Positions 1 through 7,377 are shown, counted from the stretch's first letter. The stretch: 10,994 bases of DNA from Pseudomonadota bacterium (GCA_030917985.1 JAUPTR010000163.1:1-10994), one strand, 5' to 3'. Made by a program: numbers and translations. The notes: generated by a model from the letters alone, not told the origin.

Positions 1-385
1 AACAGCGGCTCGAAAACAAACGGGGAGGGGGTCATGATCGGGCTCCTGATGTTGCTATCACAAAGCCCTTGTTGCTATGTCAAAGTGGCAGAATCATCAA
101 TATTTTCAGATTTGCCCGGTTTTTCGTATTTTTTATGATTATTGCATGATGGTTTGTGGGGCTGTCAAGGTCGGTTTTCAGCCATTTATTATCGATTTTT
201 TCTGCTGTGCAGCTGTGCTGCTTGAAGATTTGCAATGCACCATAATGGAGCGCTGTTGCGGCTCCTGAGCGATTTCAGTCATCAGTTGTGTTTATGCTTC
301 AGGCATTTTGTGTGCGGCTGCCTGGCAGATTCGAGAGGAAATATCCGCAGTGTGCCCATTTTGGGTAATTAAGGCTTGGCGGAAA
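1..385. other. Upstream leader, no gene supported
   Basis: This stretch before the alkB promoter is noticeably more AT-rich than the rest of the window and carries no convincing gene. The short open frame at 77-268 and the minus-strand frame covering 292-927 have no recognisable domains, and the latter is the antisense of the alkB 5' end. The only structure I see is a pair of 15-bp near-identical direct repeats at 51-65 and 71-85. No tail of an upstream gene is evident: the three forward frames at the left edge all hit stops by about position 165 without recognisable protein. Confidence 0.6.
51..85. repeat. Two 15-bp direct repeats spaced 20 bp
   Basis: GTTGCTATCACAAAG (51-65) and GTTGCTATGTCAAAG (71-85) match at 13 of 15 positions and start exactly 20 bp apart, about two helical turns. 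This geometry suits a protein binding the same DNA face twice. They lie about 300 bp upstream of the predicted alkB promoter, so a link to alkB is unproven. Confidence 0.45.
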
Positions 386-414
386 TTGATATGCCTCAAC
401 GCGTAACCTAACAT
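386..414 (+). promoter_or_regulatory. Predicted sigma-70 promoter of the alkB operon
   Basis: TTGATA (386-391) matches the -35 consensus at five of six bases. It is separated by exactly 17 bp from TAACAT (409-414), a four-of-six -10 box. Transcription would start near 420-422, leaving a short leader before the start codons at 448 or 472. The -10 box is the left half of a perfect palindrome, so the promoter would be blocked by anything bound there. Called from sequence only. Confidence 0.45.
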
Positions 415-424
415 GACCATGTTA
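409..424. promoter_or_regulatory. Palindromic operator candidate over the alkB -10 box
   Basis: TAACATG-AC-CATGTTA is a perfect 7-2-7 inverted repeat. It covers the predicted -10 box and start point of alkB, the classic position for a repressor site. A dimeric winged-HTH protein is the natural ligand. Candidates are the HTH domain fused to AlkB itself or an unlinked regulator. Confidence 0.5.
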
Positions 425-447
425 CCAATTAGGAGTCGGATCAATAT

Positions 448-2070
448 ATGCTTTTGGAACAGGAGCAGGATATGTCGATGGAGGGCGCGGAAAGCAGGGG
501 TGACCTGGCTGTGATGGCCACGATCATCGGCAGCTTCTGGATCAGGTATATGCGCCGCACCTGCGAGCTGTTTGATCACGATCTCACCATGGCATATATC
601 CTCGGCGAAATCGGCGTGCACAATGTGTCGCACATGCATGCCAAACCGTCGATATGTCAGTCCTTGCCGCAACATCTGTCGGCGGGCACCCTGAGTTCCT
701 TCCTCAAACCCTGCAATGCCTATTCGATTGCCGAGGCCACCGGCATGCCGCGGGAAACCGTGCGTCGCAAGATTGTGCGCCTGGAGGAGCTGGGATGGGT
801 GACGCGTGTGCCTGAAGGTGGCGTGGTGGTGAGTCGTCGTTGTATCGACCATACCTACGAAACCGCCTACCCCGATACCTTTTTCGAATTGCTGGAAACC
901 TATTCCCCTCCCATTTTGCACAGCCACAGTCGCTGGCTGGGGCAGAAGCGTTACTGGTATCTACTTAATCCCTTGCTGGTGCTGACACCGCTGTTTTCGT
1001 CGCTGCTGGCGCTATACAGCAACAATGGGCTGTGGCTGTGGGCCACGGTGCCGTTCATGTATCTGCTGATGCCGCTGCTGGATATGCTGGTCGGGCAAGA
1101 TCCGGCCAACCCGAGCGATGCCGAGATGGAGGTGCTGCGCGACGACGCTTATTACGTCAATGTGCTGTATCTGGCCACCGCGATGCACTGGGTGACTTTG
1201 CTCGGCACCGCATGGATTGTTGGCAGCGCCGACTGGCACTGGCTCAACATCATCGGTGCCGGCATGAGTGTCGGTTGCATGAACGGCGCCGGGCTGGCCA
1301 CCGGGCATGAGCTGGGGCACAAGGTCAGTGATCCGAAACAGAGCTGGGGCGCCAAGATCATGGTGGCCTGCTGCGGCTACGCGCATTTCATGATCGAGCA
1401 CAACAAGGGCCACCATAAGGATGTCTCGACCCCGGAAGACCCGGCCTCGTCGCGCTTTGGCGAATCGATCTACACGTTTGTGCTGCGCGAAATCCCCGGT
1501 GCTGCACGGCGTGCCTGGAAACTGGAAAGTGAGCGCCTGGCTCGTCTTGGTCTGCCGTTCTGGTCGCGCCAGAACGAGATTCTGCAATCGCTGGCGATCA
1601 CGCTGCTGGCCTATGGCACGATTCTCGCGCTCTGGGGCGTGAAAATGCTGCCGTTTCTGGCCCTGTCGGTGATCTACGGCTGGTGGACGCTGACCTGCGC
1701 CAACTATGTCGAACATTACGGCCTGCTGCGGCAGAAAGAGGCCAACGGTCGTTATGAGCGCTGCGCAGCGCATCATTCCTGGAACAGCAACTTCAAGCTG
1801 TCGAATCTGGCCTTGCTGCACCTGCAGCGCCATTCCGATCATCACGCGCATCCGACCCGGCCGTATCAGGTGTTGCGCGATATGGACAATGTGCCGCAAT
1901 TGCCGGGTGGTTATCCGGGCATGTTTGTGCTGGCAATGTGGCCGACGGCATGGTTTGCGGTGATGGACAAGCGCGTGCTGGCCTGGGCTGGCGGTGATCT
2001 GAACAAGATCAATATCGACCCGGATCGGCGCGAGGAAATCTTCCGCCGCTATCAGCAGCAAGCACAGTGA
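448..2070 (+). CDS. alkB: Alkane 1-monooxygenase with N-terminal winged-HTH domain (HTH-AlkB fusion)
   Basis: Membrane non-haem di-iron hydroxylase that would oxidise n-alkanes to 1-alkanols using rubredoxin electrons. Residues 165-540 are a complete AlkB. About six hydrophobic helices (roughly 172-192, 194-215, 236-258, 263-286, 380-397, 399-418) and all His boxes are present: HELGHK (287-292), EHNKGHH followed by TPEDPASSR (317-336), EHYG (422-425) and LQRHSDHHAHP (459-469). Residues 1-150 are extra compared with the usual ~400-residue enzyme. They contain a helix-turn-helix (about 93-118, core TGMPRETVRRKIVRLEELGW) with a beta-wing (VPEGGVVVS) of MarR/GntR-like character. ATG 448 has AGGAG 12 nt upstream. 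ATG 472 has AGGAGCAGGA at ideal distance and may be the true start, giving 532 residues. No stop or frameshift separates the two parts, and I see no good internal start with a ribosome site for AlkB alone. Rubredoxin genes follow within 10 bp. Confidence 0.93.
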   Translation: MLLEQEQDMSMEGAESRGDLAVMATIIGSFWIRYMRRTCELFDHDLTMAYILGEIGVHNVSHMHAKPSICQSLPQHLSAGTLSSFLKPCNAYSIAEATGMPRETVRRKIVRLEELGWVTRVPEGGVVVSRRCIDHTYETAYPDTFFELLETYSPPILHSHSRWLGQKRYWYLLNPLLVLTPLFSSLLALYSNNGLWLWATVPFMYLLMPLLDMLVGQDPANPSDAEMEVLRDDAYYVNVLYLATAMHWVTLLGTAWIVGSADWHWLNIIGAGMSVGCMNGAGLATGHELGHKVSDPKQSWGAKIMVACCGYAHFMIEHNKGHHKDVSTPEDPASSRFGESIYTFVLREIPGAARRAWKLESERLARLGLPFWSRQNEILQSLAITLLAYGTILALWGVKMLPFLALSVIYGWWTLTCANYVEHYGLLRQKEANGRYERCAAHHSWNSNFKLSNLALLHLQRHSDHHAHPTRPYQVLRDMDNVPQLPGGYPGMFVLAMWPTAWFAVMDKRVLAWAGGDLNKINIDPDRREEIFRRYQQQAQ

Positions 2071-2078
2071 GGCACGCA

Positions 2079-2291
2079 ATGGTTCCAATCACAGAAAACA
2101 ACACGCCAATGGCGCAATATCAGTGCCCGGATTGTGGCTACATCTACGACGAGGCGCACGGCTGCCCGCGCGAAGGATTTGCCGCCGGCACCCGCTGGGC
2201 CAGCCTGCCGGATGATTTTCCGTGCCCCGAATGTTTTGTGCGCGAAAAGCCGGATTTTCTGCCACTCACCGACGCGGCGCTGCGGGCATGA
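2079..2291 (+). CDS. Rubredoxin, AlkG1-like
   Basis: Small iron-sulfur electron carrier of 70 residues with one Fe(Cys)4 site: C16-x2-C19-G and C49-P-x-C52. The segment after the second pair (CFVREKPDF) carries an extra Arg-containing residue compared with the downstream rubredoxin, the hallmark given for AlkG1-type rubredoxins. That type generally does not support alkane hydroxylase in complementation assays. ATG 2079 is preferred because GTGAGG lies six bases upstream, overlapping the alkB stop. ATG 2109 would give the more typical N-terminus MAQYQCPDC but lacks a ribosome site. It is cotranscribed with alkB. C29 is an additional cysteine outside the metal site. Confidence 0.9.
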   Translation: MVPITENNTPMAQYQCPDCGYIYDEAHGCPREGFAAGTRWASLPDDFPCPECFVREKPDFLPLTDAALRA

Positions 2292-2479
2292 GCGTTGTGG
2301 CGGTGGAACACAGCTGGCGTCAGTATTGCTGCATCACTTGCGGCCTGATTTACGACGAGGCCAAGGGCTGGCCGGACGAGGGCTTTGCGCCGGGCACGCG
2401 CTGGGAGCAGATTCCCGATGACTGGAGCTGCCCGGATTGTTCGGCGTCGAAAAGCGATTTTCAGCTGATGGCAGCGTGA
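2288..2479 (+). CDS. Rubredoxin, AlkG2-like
   Basis: Second single-domain rubredoxin, 63 residues, with iron ligands C15-x2-C18-G and C48-P-D-C51. The tail CSASKSDF lacks the Arg insertion, as in AlkG2-type rubredoxins, which are the ones known to pass electrons from a rubredoxin reductase to AlkB. Its ATG overlaps the TGA of the preceding rubredoxin (ATGA at 2288-2291), indicating translational coupling. The pair resembles the two domains of the fused AlkG of Pseudomonas putida GPo1 encoded as separate polypeptides. No rubredoxin reductase is present in the window, so it must be encoded elsewhere. A further cysteine (C14) flanks the first metal ligand. Confidence 0.92.
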   Translation: MSVVAVEHSWRQYCCITCGLIYDEAKGWPDEGFAPGTRWEQIPDDWSCPDCSASKSDFQLMAA

Positions 2480-2561
2480 TGTTGTTGGACTGCAGCGCCG
2501 TGGCAGTTCTGGCTATCATGAGTCATGTCTCTCTATTCTTGTTCTCTCCAGCAGGCCAGCC

Positions 2562-3796
2562 ATGACTGAGGCCGGTGCAGGCTTGTTGCCCCGGCCACGG
2601 TTGCTGTCGCTGCTGGCCGAAAGCCCGGCACGCATGGTGTTGCTGAAAGCCCCGCCCGGTTTCGGCAAAACCGCCTTGCTGCAGAGTTATGCCGCACAGC
2701 GCCGCGAGGCCGTGGTGTGGGTCAATTGCCAGCAGGCCGACAACGACCCGATGTGCCTCGCCAACAACCTGGGGCGGGCGCTGCTGCAACAGCGGCTGAT
2801 TTCGCCACAGGCGCTGGAGCGCCAGTTCAATGGCTTTGGCATTCCCTCGCCGGAGCTGATTACCGACGCCTTGCTGACCTTGCTGCAGCAGCCCGCGCCA
2901 CTGACGCTGGTGTTCAACGACATCGACCAGCTGCTGTCGCCCCCCAGTATCAGCCTGGTTGCCCGGCTGCTGGAAGAGTGCCCGCCACAGGCGCGGTTCT
3001 TCTTCAGCTGCAAGCGCTCGCCACAATTGCCGCATTCCACCTATCTGCTGGATCAACGCATGCGGCTGATCGGGCAGGAGGATTTGGCGTTTACTGCAGA
3101 CGAAGCGCAGCAACTGCTGCTGCAACGTGCCGGATTCAGCGCCGATACGGCGCAGTTGCAGCAGAGCGTGGACTGGAGCTGCTGGAATGCGCCACTGCCG
3201 CGCTGCGCGACAACATCCGCGGAGTGTCTTCGCGTATTGCCCAGTGGCTGGCGCGCTGGGATCAGCCAGGCCTCTACGAAGATGCCAGCGAATATCACTT
3301 TGAGACTGCTGTTGCCTATCTGGTGCATGGCTTTTGCTGCAAGTGTATTTCCGATTTCGAGCAGGCGGGGCGCTCGTTGCTGGCGTCGGTCAGCCATTAC
3401 GACGCCTACGGCAGCCCGTATGGCAAGGCGTGGCCGCGCGCGATTCTGGCCGTCAACTATGCCAAGCAGGGCGCGCACCACGAGGCGCGCAGCCTGACCC
3501 AAACCGCGCTGGAAGAGGTGCAGCAAACGCTCGGCAGCCATTCGCACGCTGGCTTCATGCTCTCGGCGCTGCAGCCGGATGGCGCGGCGCCGGCGCTGTA
3601 CGAAACCCTCACCGGCAAAGAGCTGGAAATCATCGGCCTGCTGCAACAGGGGCTGGACAACAAAAATCTTGCCGCCGCGCTGGCCATCTCCGAAGGCACG
3701 CTGAAGTGGCATCTGCACAATATCTTCGGCAAGCTGCAGGTGCGCAATCGCACTCAGGCAGTACAAGTCTCGCGGCAGCACGGCCTGCTGCAATAG
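2562..3796 (+). pseudogene. Degenerate LuxR/MalT-type (AlkS-like) regulator with internal deletion and frameshift
   Basis: Remains of a large ATP-dependent LuxR-family activator of the MalT/AlkS class, normally about 850-900 residues. The first block (2562 to about 3165) encodes the STAND ATPase start, with Walker A APPGFGKTALL at residues 25-35 and a Walker B-like LTLVFNDID. Around 3150-3190 the reading shifts from frame 3 to frame 2. The second block then gives TPR-like sequence (ALRDNIRGVSSRIAQWL to GSHSHAGFMLSAL). It is followed abruptly by the C-terminal LuxR helix-turn-helix (LTGKELEIIGLLQQGL, then ISEGTLKWHLHNIFGKLQ) ending at 3796. The total is about 410 codons, so more than half of the protein is missing, probably in two places: near 3170 and near 3580, between FMLSAL and QPDG. 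Its position directly behind alkB and the rubredoxins suggests it was the operon's alkane-responsive activator. A functional mini-protein made by frameshifting is unlikely, given the lost sensor region. Confidence 0.8.
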
Positions 3797-3956
3797 CATC
3801 GGCCTGCAGACGGCTCTGGTATTGGTTTGCAGCCCGGCCTGCAGGGCGCATCTAGATTGCCTTGCAGCGCATCCCGCTTGCAATGCTGCAACTGCGTCAT
3901 CGGGTGGCTATGCTGACAATATCGGCGCCGCTGGCGCCAGCCACCGGGAGCGCATC

Positions 3957-4163
3957 ATGAGTGAACATGTCTACAAAATGCTGGAGCTGGTCGGTTCATC
4001 GACCGTGAGCAGCGACGAGGCGATTCGCAATGCCATCACCAAGGCGGCTGACAGCGTGCGCAATATGGACTGGTTTGAAGTCACGCAAACACGCGGCCAT
4101 ATCGTTGACGGCAAGATTGCCCACTGGCAGGTCAGCATCCGGATCGGATTTCGCCTCGAATGA
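3957..4163 (+). CDS. Dodecin family flavin-binding protein
   Basis: A 68-residue protein with the dodecin fold signature. It opens with HVYKMLELVGSSTVSSDEAI and carries a central helix. DWFEVTQTRGHI follows, then the C-terminal strand HWQVSIRIGFRLE. Dodecins assemble into hollow dodecamers that store or buffer flavins such as FMN, FAD or lumichrome in the cytoplasm. The tryptophan in DWFEV is the residue that stacks on the flavin in bacterial dodecins. ATG 3957 is chosen because GGGAG lies six bases upstream and the family begins just there. The frame stays open further upstream without homology. It stands alone, 160 bp after the broken regulator. Confidence 0.93.
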   Translation: MSEHVYKMLELVGSSTVSSDEAIRNAITKAADSVRNMDWFEVTQTRGHIVDGKIAHWQVSIRIGFRLE

Positions 4164-4328
4164 CACGCTGGATGGCCTGCATGGCTGGTCAAACCGTATC
4201 GGCGCTGCTGCCCGACATCACGCAGGCGGCTGGTTTATTTCCTGCCGCGCTGAACTTGCAGGCCGCTTTGCCGGTCTGTACCGCCTGTGACATTTGATTG
4301 TGTTTATTTGCCGCAGGAACCGTGTTCG

Positions 4329-5021
4329 ATGAAAAAACTATTTCTCGTTGCCGCGCTGATGTCGGGTTTGCAGGGTGCCGCCCAAGCCGGTTATCAGGAT
4401 GGCGTGGATGCTGCCAAGGCCGGTCGTTTTGATCAGGCGCTGCAGGAGTGGCTGCCGCTGGCAGAGCAGGGCGATGCCCAGGCACAGACCAGCATCGCCC
4501 TGCTGTATCTGAGCGGGCAGGGCGTGGCTCGCGATGATTATGCGGCAGTTGGCTGGTTTCGCCGTGCAGCAGAGCAGGGTTATGCCAAAGCCCAGTATGA
4601 CGTGGGGGTGATGTACGCCACCGGCCGGGGTGAATGGCAGAACTACCGGCTGGCGATTGAATGGTATGAAAAGGCTGCCGCACAGCAGCATGCAGATGCC
4701 CAGCTCAATCTCGGCCTGATGTTTGCCGCCGGTGAAGGCGTGGCACAGGATTACGAGCGGGCTGCCGCCTGGTATCGCCAGGCCGCGCAGCAGGGCAATG
4801 CCGCTGCGATGACCAATCTTGGCGCACAGTATTATCAGGGGCAGGGTGTCACCCAGAACAAGCAAACGGCGTATCTGCTGTTTGCACTGGCCGCTGCCCA
4901 TGGCGACGAAAACGGTGAAAAAAACCGTGTGGCACTGGCCAGGGATATCAAGCCCGAACAACAGGCAGAGGCGCAGCAGTTGATTACGTCTTGGAAGGCC
5001 GGATCGCCGCTGCCGCAATAA
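4329..5021 (+). CDS. Secreted Sel1-like repeat (TPR-related) protein
   Basis: A 230-residue protein with a cleavable Sec signal peptide (MKKLFLVAALMSGLQGAAQA, cleavage after residue 20), so it acts in the periplasm or at the outer membrane. The mature part is a chain of about four Sel1-like repeats of 36 residues, from about 48 to 191. They show the usual AEQGxAxAQxxLGxMYxxGxGVxxDxxxAxxWxxxAA pattern, followed by a short charged tail. Such solenoids scaffold protein-protein contacts; no catalytic role is expected. ATG 4329 is preferred over the earlier in-frame start at 4287 because the signal peptide begins here and CAGGAA lies about nine bases upstream. The gene is monocistronic and ends at a hairpin terminator. 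Confidence 0.9.
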   Translation: MKKLFLVAALMSGLQGAAQAGYQDGVDAAKAGRFDQALQEWLPLAEQGDAQAQTSIALLYLSGQGVARDDYAAVGWFRRAAEQGYAKAQYDVGVMYATGRGEWQNYRLAIEWYEKAAAQQHADAQLNLGLMFAAGEGVAQDYERAAAWYRQAAQQGNAAAMTNLGAQYYQGQGVTQNKQTAYLLFALAAAHGDENGEKNRVALARDIKPEQQAEAQQLITSWKAGSPLPQ

Positions 5022-5042
5022 TCGGCGCCGTACCCAATAAAA

Positions 5043-5065
5043 AAAGCAGCCTTCGGGCTGCTTTC
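5043..5065. terminator. Rho-independent terminator, bidirectional
   Basis: AAAGCAGCC (5043-5051), a stable TTCG loop (5052-5055) and GGCTGCTTT (5056-5064) form a perfect 9-bp stem, preceded by an A-run and followed by T-rich sequence. It lies between the convergent Sel1 and HMG-CoA lyase genes and can serve both. Confidence 0.92.
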
Positions 5066-5084
5066 TTGTGTCTAGAACGTCTGT

Positions 5085-6002
5085 TCAGGCCGGTACGGCA
5101 ATCCGTTTGGCCATCAAGGCTCGCGCCACTTTCGACGACGGGGTGCGTTTCAGGTATTCGCAGATGAAAATGGCTGCGTCGATCAGCCGGTCCAGATCAA
5201 TGCCGGTGTCGCGGCCCATGCCGTGCAGCATGTAAACCACATCTTCGGTGGCAACGTTGCCGGAGGCCCCTTTGGCGTAGGGGCAGCCACCCAGCCCGCC
5301 CACCGAGCTGTCGATGGTGGCCACGCCCTGTTCCATTACCGCATAGATATTGGCCAGTGCCTGGCCGAAGGTGTCGTGGAAATGTACTGCCAGTTTCTTG
5401 ATCGGCACATTACGTCCGGCGGCATCAATCATCTTGCGTGCCGCAAGGGGCGTGCCCACGCCGATGGTATCGCCGAGCGAAATCTCGTAACAGCCGAGCT
5501 GGTGCAGGCGGGTGGCGATTTCTGCCACAATTGCAGGCTTGATATCACCCTCGTAGGGGCAGCCAAGTACGCAGGACACATAACCGCGCACCTTGATGCC
5601 ACGCTCCAGCGCCGCTTCGATTATCGGCTCGAAACGGGCAAATGATTCTTCGATGCTGCAGTTGATGTTTTTCTGGCAGAAGGTCTCGGATGCCGCGGTA
5701 AAAATCGCGATTTCCTCGCAATTGGCCGCCATCGCGGCTTCAAAGCCTTTCTGATTTGGCACCAGTGCCGGGTAGGCCACGCCGGTGCGGCGCAGGATGC
5801 CATGCATGATCTCGCTCTGGTCTGCCATTTGCGGCACCCATTTCGGCGATACAAACGCGGTGGACTCAATCACGCTCAGCCCGGCTTCGCCGAGCATTTC
5901 GATCAGTTGCAGCTTGACTGGCGTCGGGATCACCGTCGCCTCGTTCTGCAGGCCGTCACGCGGGCCAACTTCAACAATCTTGATCTTGGTAGGCAAGCTC
6001 AT
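5085..6002 (-). CDS. Hydroxymethylglutaryl-CoA lyase
   Basis: TIM-barrel lyase of 305 residues that splits 3-hydroxy-3-methylglutaryl-CoA into acetyl-CoA and acetoacetate, the last step of leucine degradation. Visible motifs are the N-terminal VGPRDGLQNE (12-21) with the catalytic Arg-Asp, STAF (48-51), the metal-binding HFHD (207-210, H207 and H209), and the signature GGLGGCPYAKGASGN (235-249) with catalytic C240. Length matches the bacterial family. ATG 6002 is chosen: family homology starts at once, whereas the upstream extension begins at a TTG with no ribosome site. Usually it sits in a liu/ivd cluster, but here it stands alone. Gene-name options are mvaB or liuE; the sequence does not decide between them. 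Confidence 0.94.
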   Translation of the reverse strand: MSLPTKIKIVEVGPRDGLQNEATVIPTPVKLQLIEMLGEAGLSVIESTAFVSPKWVPQMADQSEIMHGILRRTGVAYPALVPNQKGFEAAMAANCEEIAIFTAASETFCQKNINCSIEESFARFEPIIEAALERGIKVRGYVSCVLGCPYEGDIKPAIVAEIATRLHQLGCYEISLGDTIGVGTPLAARKMIDAAGRNVPIKKLAVHFHDTFGQALANIYAVMEQGVATIDSSVGGLGGCPYAKGASGNVATEDVVYMLHGMGRDTGIDLDRLIDAAIFICEYLKRTPSSKVARALMAKRIAVPA

Positions 6003-6291
6003 GGTGCTATCCGTATCGGCAAAAATACTGCCTGGCAAAAGGGTCGGGCAGGGCAGTCTATTCTAGCGCTGAAGCGGCATCTTGCCAGCAGGGTATACGC
6101 CTGGCCGGCAGGTATTTTTTGCGAATGGCTGTTTGCGGGATCGATGCCGGGCGGGCCACGCTGCGTGGCATGGCGTTTGCTGCGCAGATTGGCCGGTGCA
6201 AATTTCACCAGTTGCGTGTTTTCCTGTCGCAAGCTGTGGTGAATACATGTCAAACTGTCCGCCTCTGCCTGTCAAATCGGAGCCATTCATC

Positions 6292-6714
6292 GTGAAACAC
6301 ATTCCGCCGCAACGCTTGCTGCTTGCCCTGTTGCTGAGCCTGATGCTGCTCAGCCCGCTGGTGCGGGCGGCAGATCTCGATGCACCCGCCGCCTGGAAGA
6401 AAATCAGCACCGGCGCCTTGCTGGTGGATGTGCGTACGCCAGAGGAGTTTGCTGCAGGGCATCTGCCGAATGCGATCAATATCCCCTACGAAAAAGTGGT
6501 GGCAGAACTCGCCCGGCGTGGTGTGGCCAAGGATACGCCGCTGGTGCTGTATTGCCGTAGTGGCCGCCGAAGTGGTATTGCCGAGGATGCGCTGGCCGAT
6601 GCCGGTTACCGGCAACCCTACAACGCAGGTGCCTATCAGACCCTGCTGGCAGCCCAGCCAACAGCCGCAGCCAGCAAGGCGTGTGGCGCGCAGGGCAACG
6701 GCAAGCCCTGCTGA
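6292..6714 (+). CDS. Exported rhodanese-like sulfurtransferase
   Basis: Single-domain rhodanese of 140 residues with an N-terminal signal peptide (hydrophobic 9-21, likely cleavage after VRA near residue 26), so it should be periplasmic, in the style of PspE. The domain shows GALLVDVRTPEEFAAGHLPNA (41-61) and the active-site loop CRSGRRS (88-94). C88 would carry the persulfide, and the loop length is typical of true sulfurtransferases rather than Cdc25-like phosphatases. The start is GTG 6292, with CGGAG about nine bases upstream. ATG 6247 and earlier starts would bury the signal peptide inside the protein. The C-terminal tail has two extra cysteines (C131, C140) after a low-complexity Ala-rich stretch. 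A strong terminator follows 40 bp later. Confidence 0.9.
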   Translation: MKHIPPQRLLLALLLSLMLLSPLVRAADLDAPAAWKKISTGALLVDVRTPEEFAAGHLPNAINIPYEKVVAELARRGVAKDTPLVLYCRSGRRSGIAEDALADAGYRQPYNAGAYQTLLAAQPTAAASKACGAQGNGKPC

Positions 6715-6751
6715 GTGTGTTGGCTGCTGCCGCTGTCAATATGCGGTTAAA

Positions 6752-6780
6752 AAAACGGGCAGGTCTACCCTGCCCGTTTT
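6752..6780. terminator. Rho-independent terminator, bidirectional
   Basis: AAAACGGGCAGG (6752-6763) pairs perfectly with CCTGCCCGTTTT (6769-6780) around a five-base loop, and an A-run on one side and a T-run on the other make it work in both directions. It separates the rhodanese gene from the convergent SRPBCC gene. Confidence 0.93.
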
Positions 6781-6799
6781 GCTTTTAGTTGCCGATGGA

Positions 6800-7246
6800 T
6801 CAGTCGGGAATCTCTGCCTCAACCAGTCGCGCCAGCAGACTCAGCGATTCCTGCCAGCCGATTTCGCAGCCTTCCGGTGGAATCACTTCGGGAATGCCTT
6901 CCTGCACGATATCCACTTCGGTGCCATCGTCCACGGGTTTGAAAACAATGGTTGTCACCATTTCGCCCGGCAGATTCGGGTCATCAAAGCGATCGCTGTG
7001 GCGGATTGTTTCGTTCGGGACCAGCTCAAGGTATTCGCCGCCAAATGCATGCACTGTGCCGCTGGAGAAATTGGTGAACGACATGCGATAACTGCCGCCA
7101 ACCCTGGCGTCAATCTGGTGCACCCTGGCGGTAAAGCCATGAGGGGGCAGCCATTTGACCAGTGCGTCGGCATCGAGAAACGCGCGATAGATGCGCTCTG
7201 CCGGTGCGGCAAACACGCGATTCAGGTGAACAGAATGAGTAGCCAT
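6800..7246 (-). CDS. SRPBCC / AHSA1-like domain protein
   Basis: A 148-residue START/SRPBCC-fold protein of the AHSA1 (Hsp90-activator homologue) branch. The N-terminus has the usual VHLNRVFAAPAERIYRAFLD strand-helix start. LVKWLPPHGF, GGSYRMSFTN and GEYLELVPNETIRHSDRFDD follow, then TTIVFKPVDDGTEVDIVQEG, and a C-terminal helix GWQESLSLLARLVEAEIPD closes the hydrophobic cavity. The fold binds lipids or small hydrophobic molecules; in bacteria the ligand is generally unknown, and nothing here specifies it. ATG 7246 has AAGGAA about eight bases upstream, and the longer frame to 7273 adds nothing conserved. No operon partner lies close by. Confidence 0.9.
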   Translation of the reverse strand: MATHSVHLNRVFAAPAERIYRAFLDADALVKWLPPHGFTARVHQIDARVGGSYRMSFTNFSSGTVHAFGGEYLELVPNETIRHSDRFDDPNLPGEMVTTIVFKPVDDGTEVDIVQEGIPEVIPPEGCEIGWQESLSLLARLVEAEIPD

Positions 7247-7377
7247 GCTGGGGGTTCCTTTGAAATGGGGCAAGGGGAAAACGGGTGCGCAGCTTTTGAA
7301 CCAGCCTGCTTGCCTTGTATATTAGGCTGGAATGGCTACCAGAGCCAGATCCAGCATTGTGGCCATGTGCCTGGCCG

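Noticed and set aside
77..268. 63-codon plus-strand frame in the alkB leader
   Set aside because: Composition is Cys/Phe-rich and unlike neighbours, with no domain and no ribosome site.
292..927. 211-codon minus-strand open frame at the alkB 5' end
   Set aside because: It is antisense to the HTH domain, is His-rich and low in recognisable structure, and has no domain or ribosome site; a GC-rich shadow frame.
1012..2088. 358-codon minus-strand open frame
   Set aside because: Fully antisense to AlkB, whose conserved motifs establish the plus strand as coding; the frame has no recognisable domain.
2562..3796. Programmed ribosomal frameshift producing a short LuxR regulator
   Set aside because: No slippery sequence is evident and the missing sensor/TPR length points to deletion rather than recoding.
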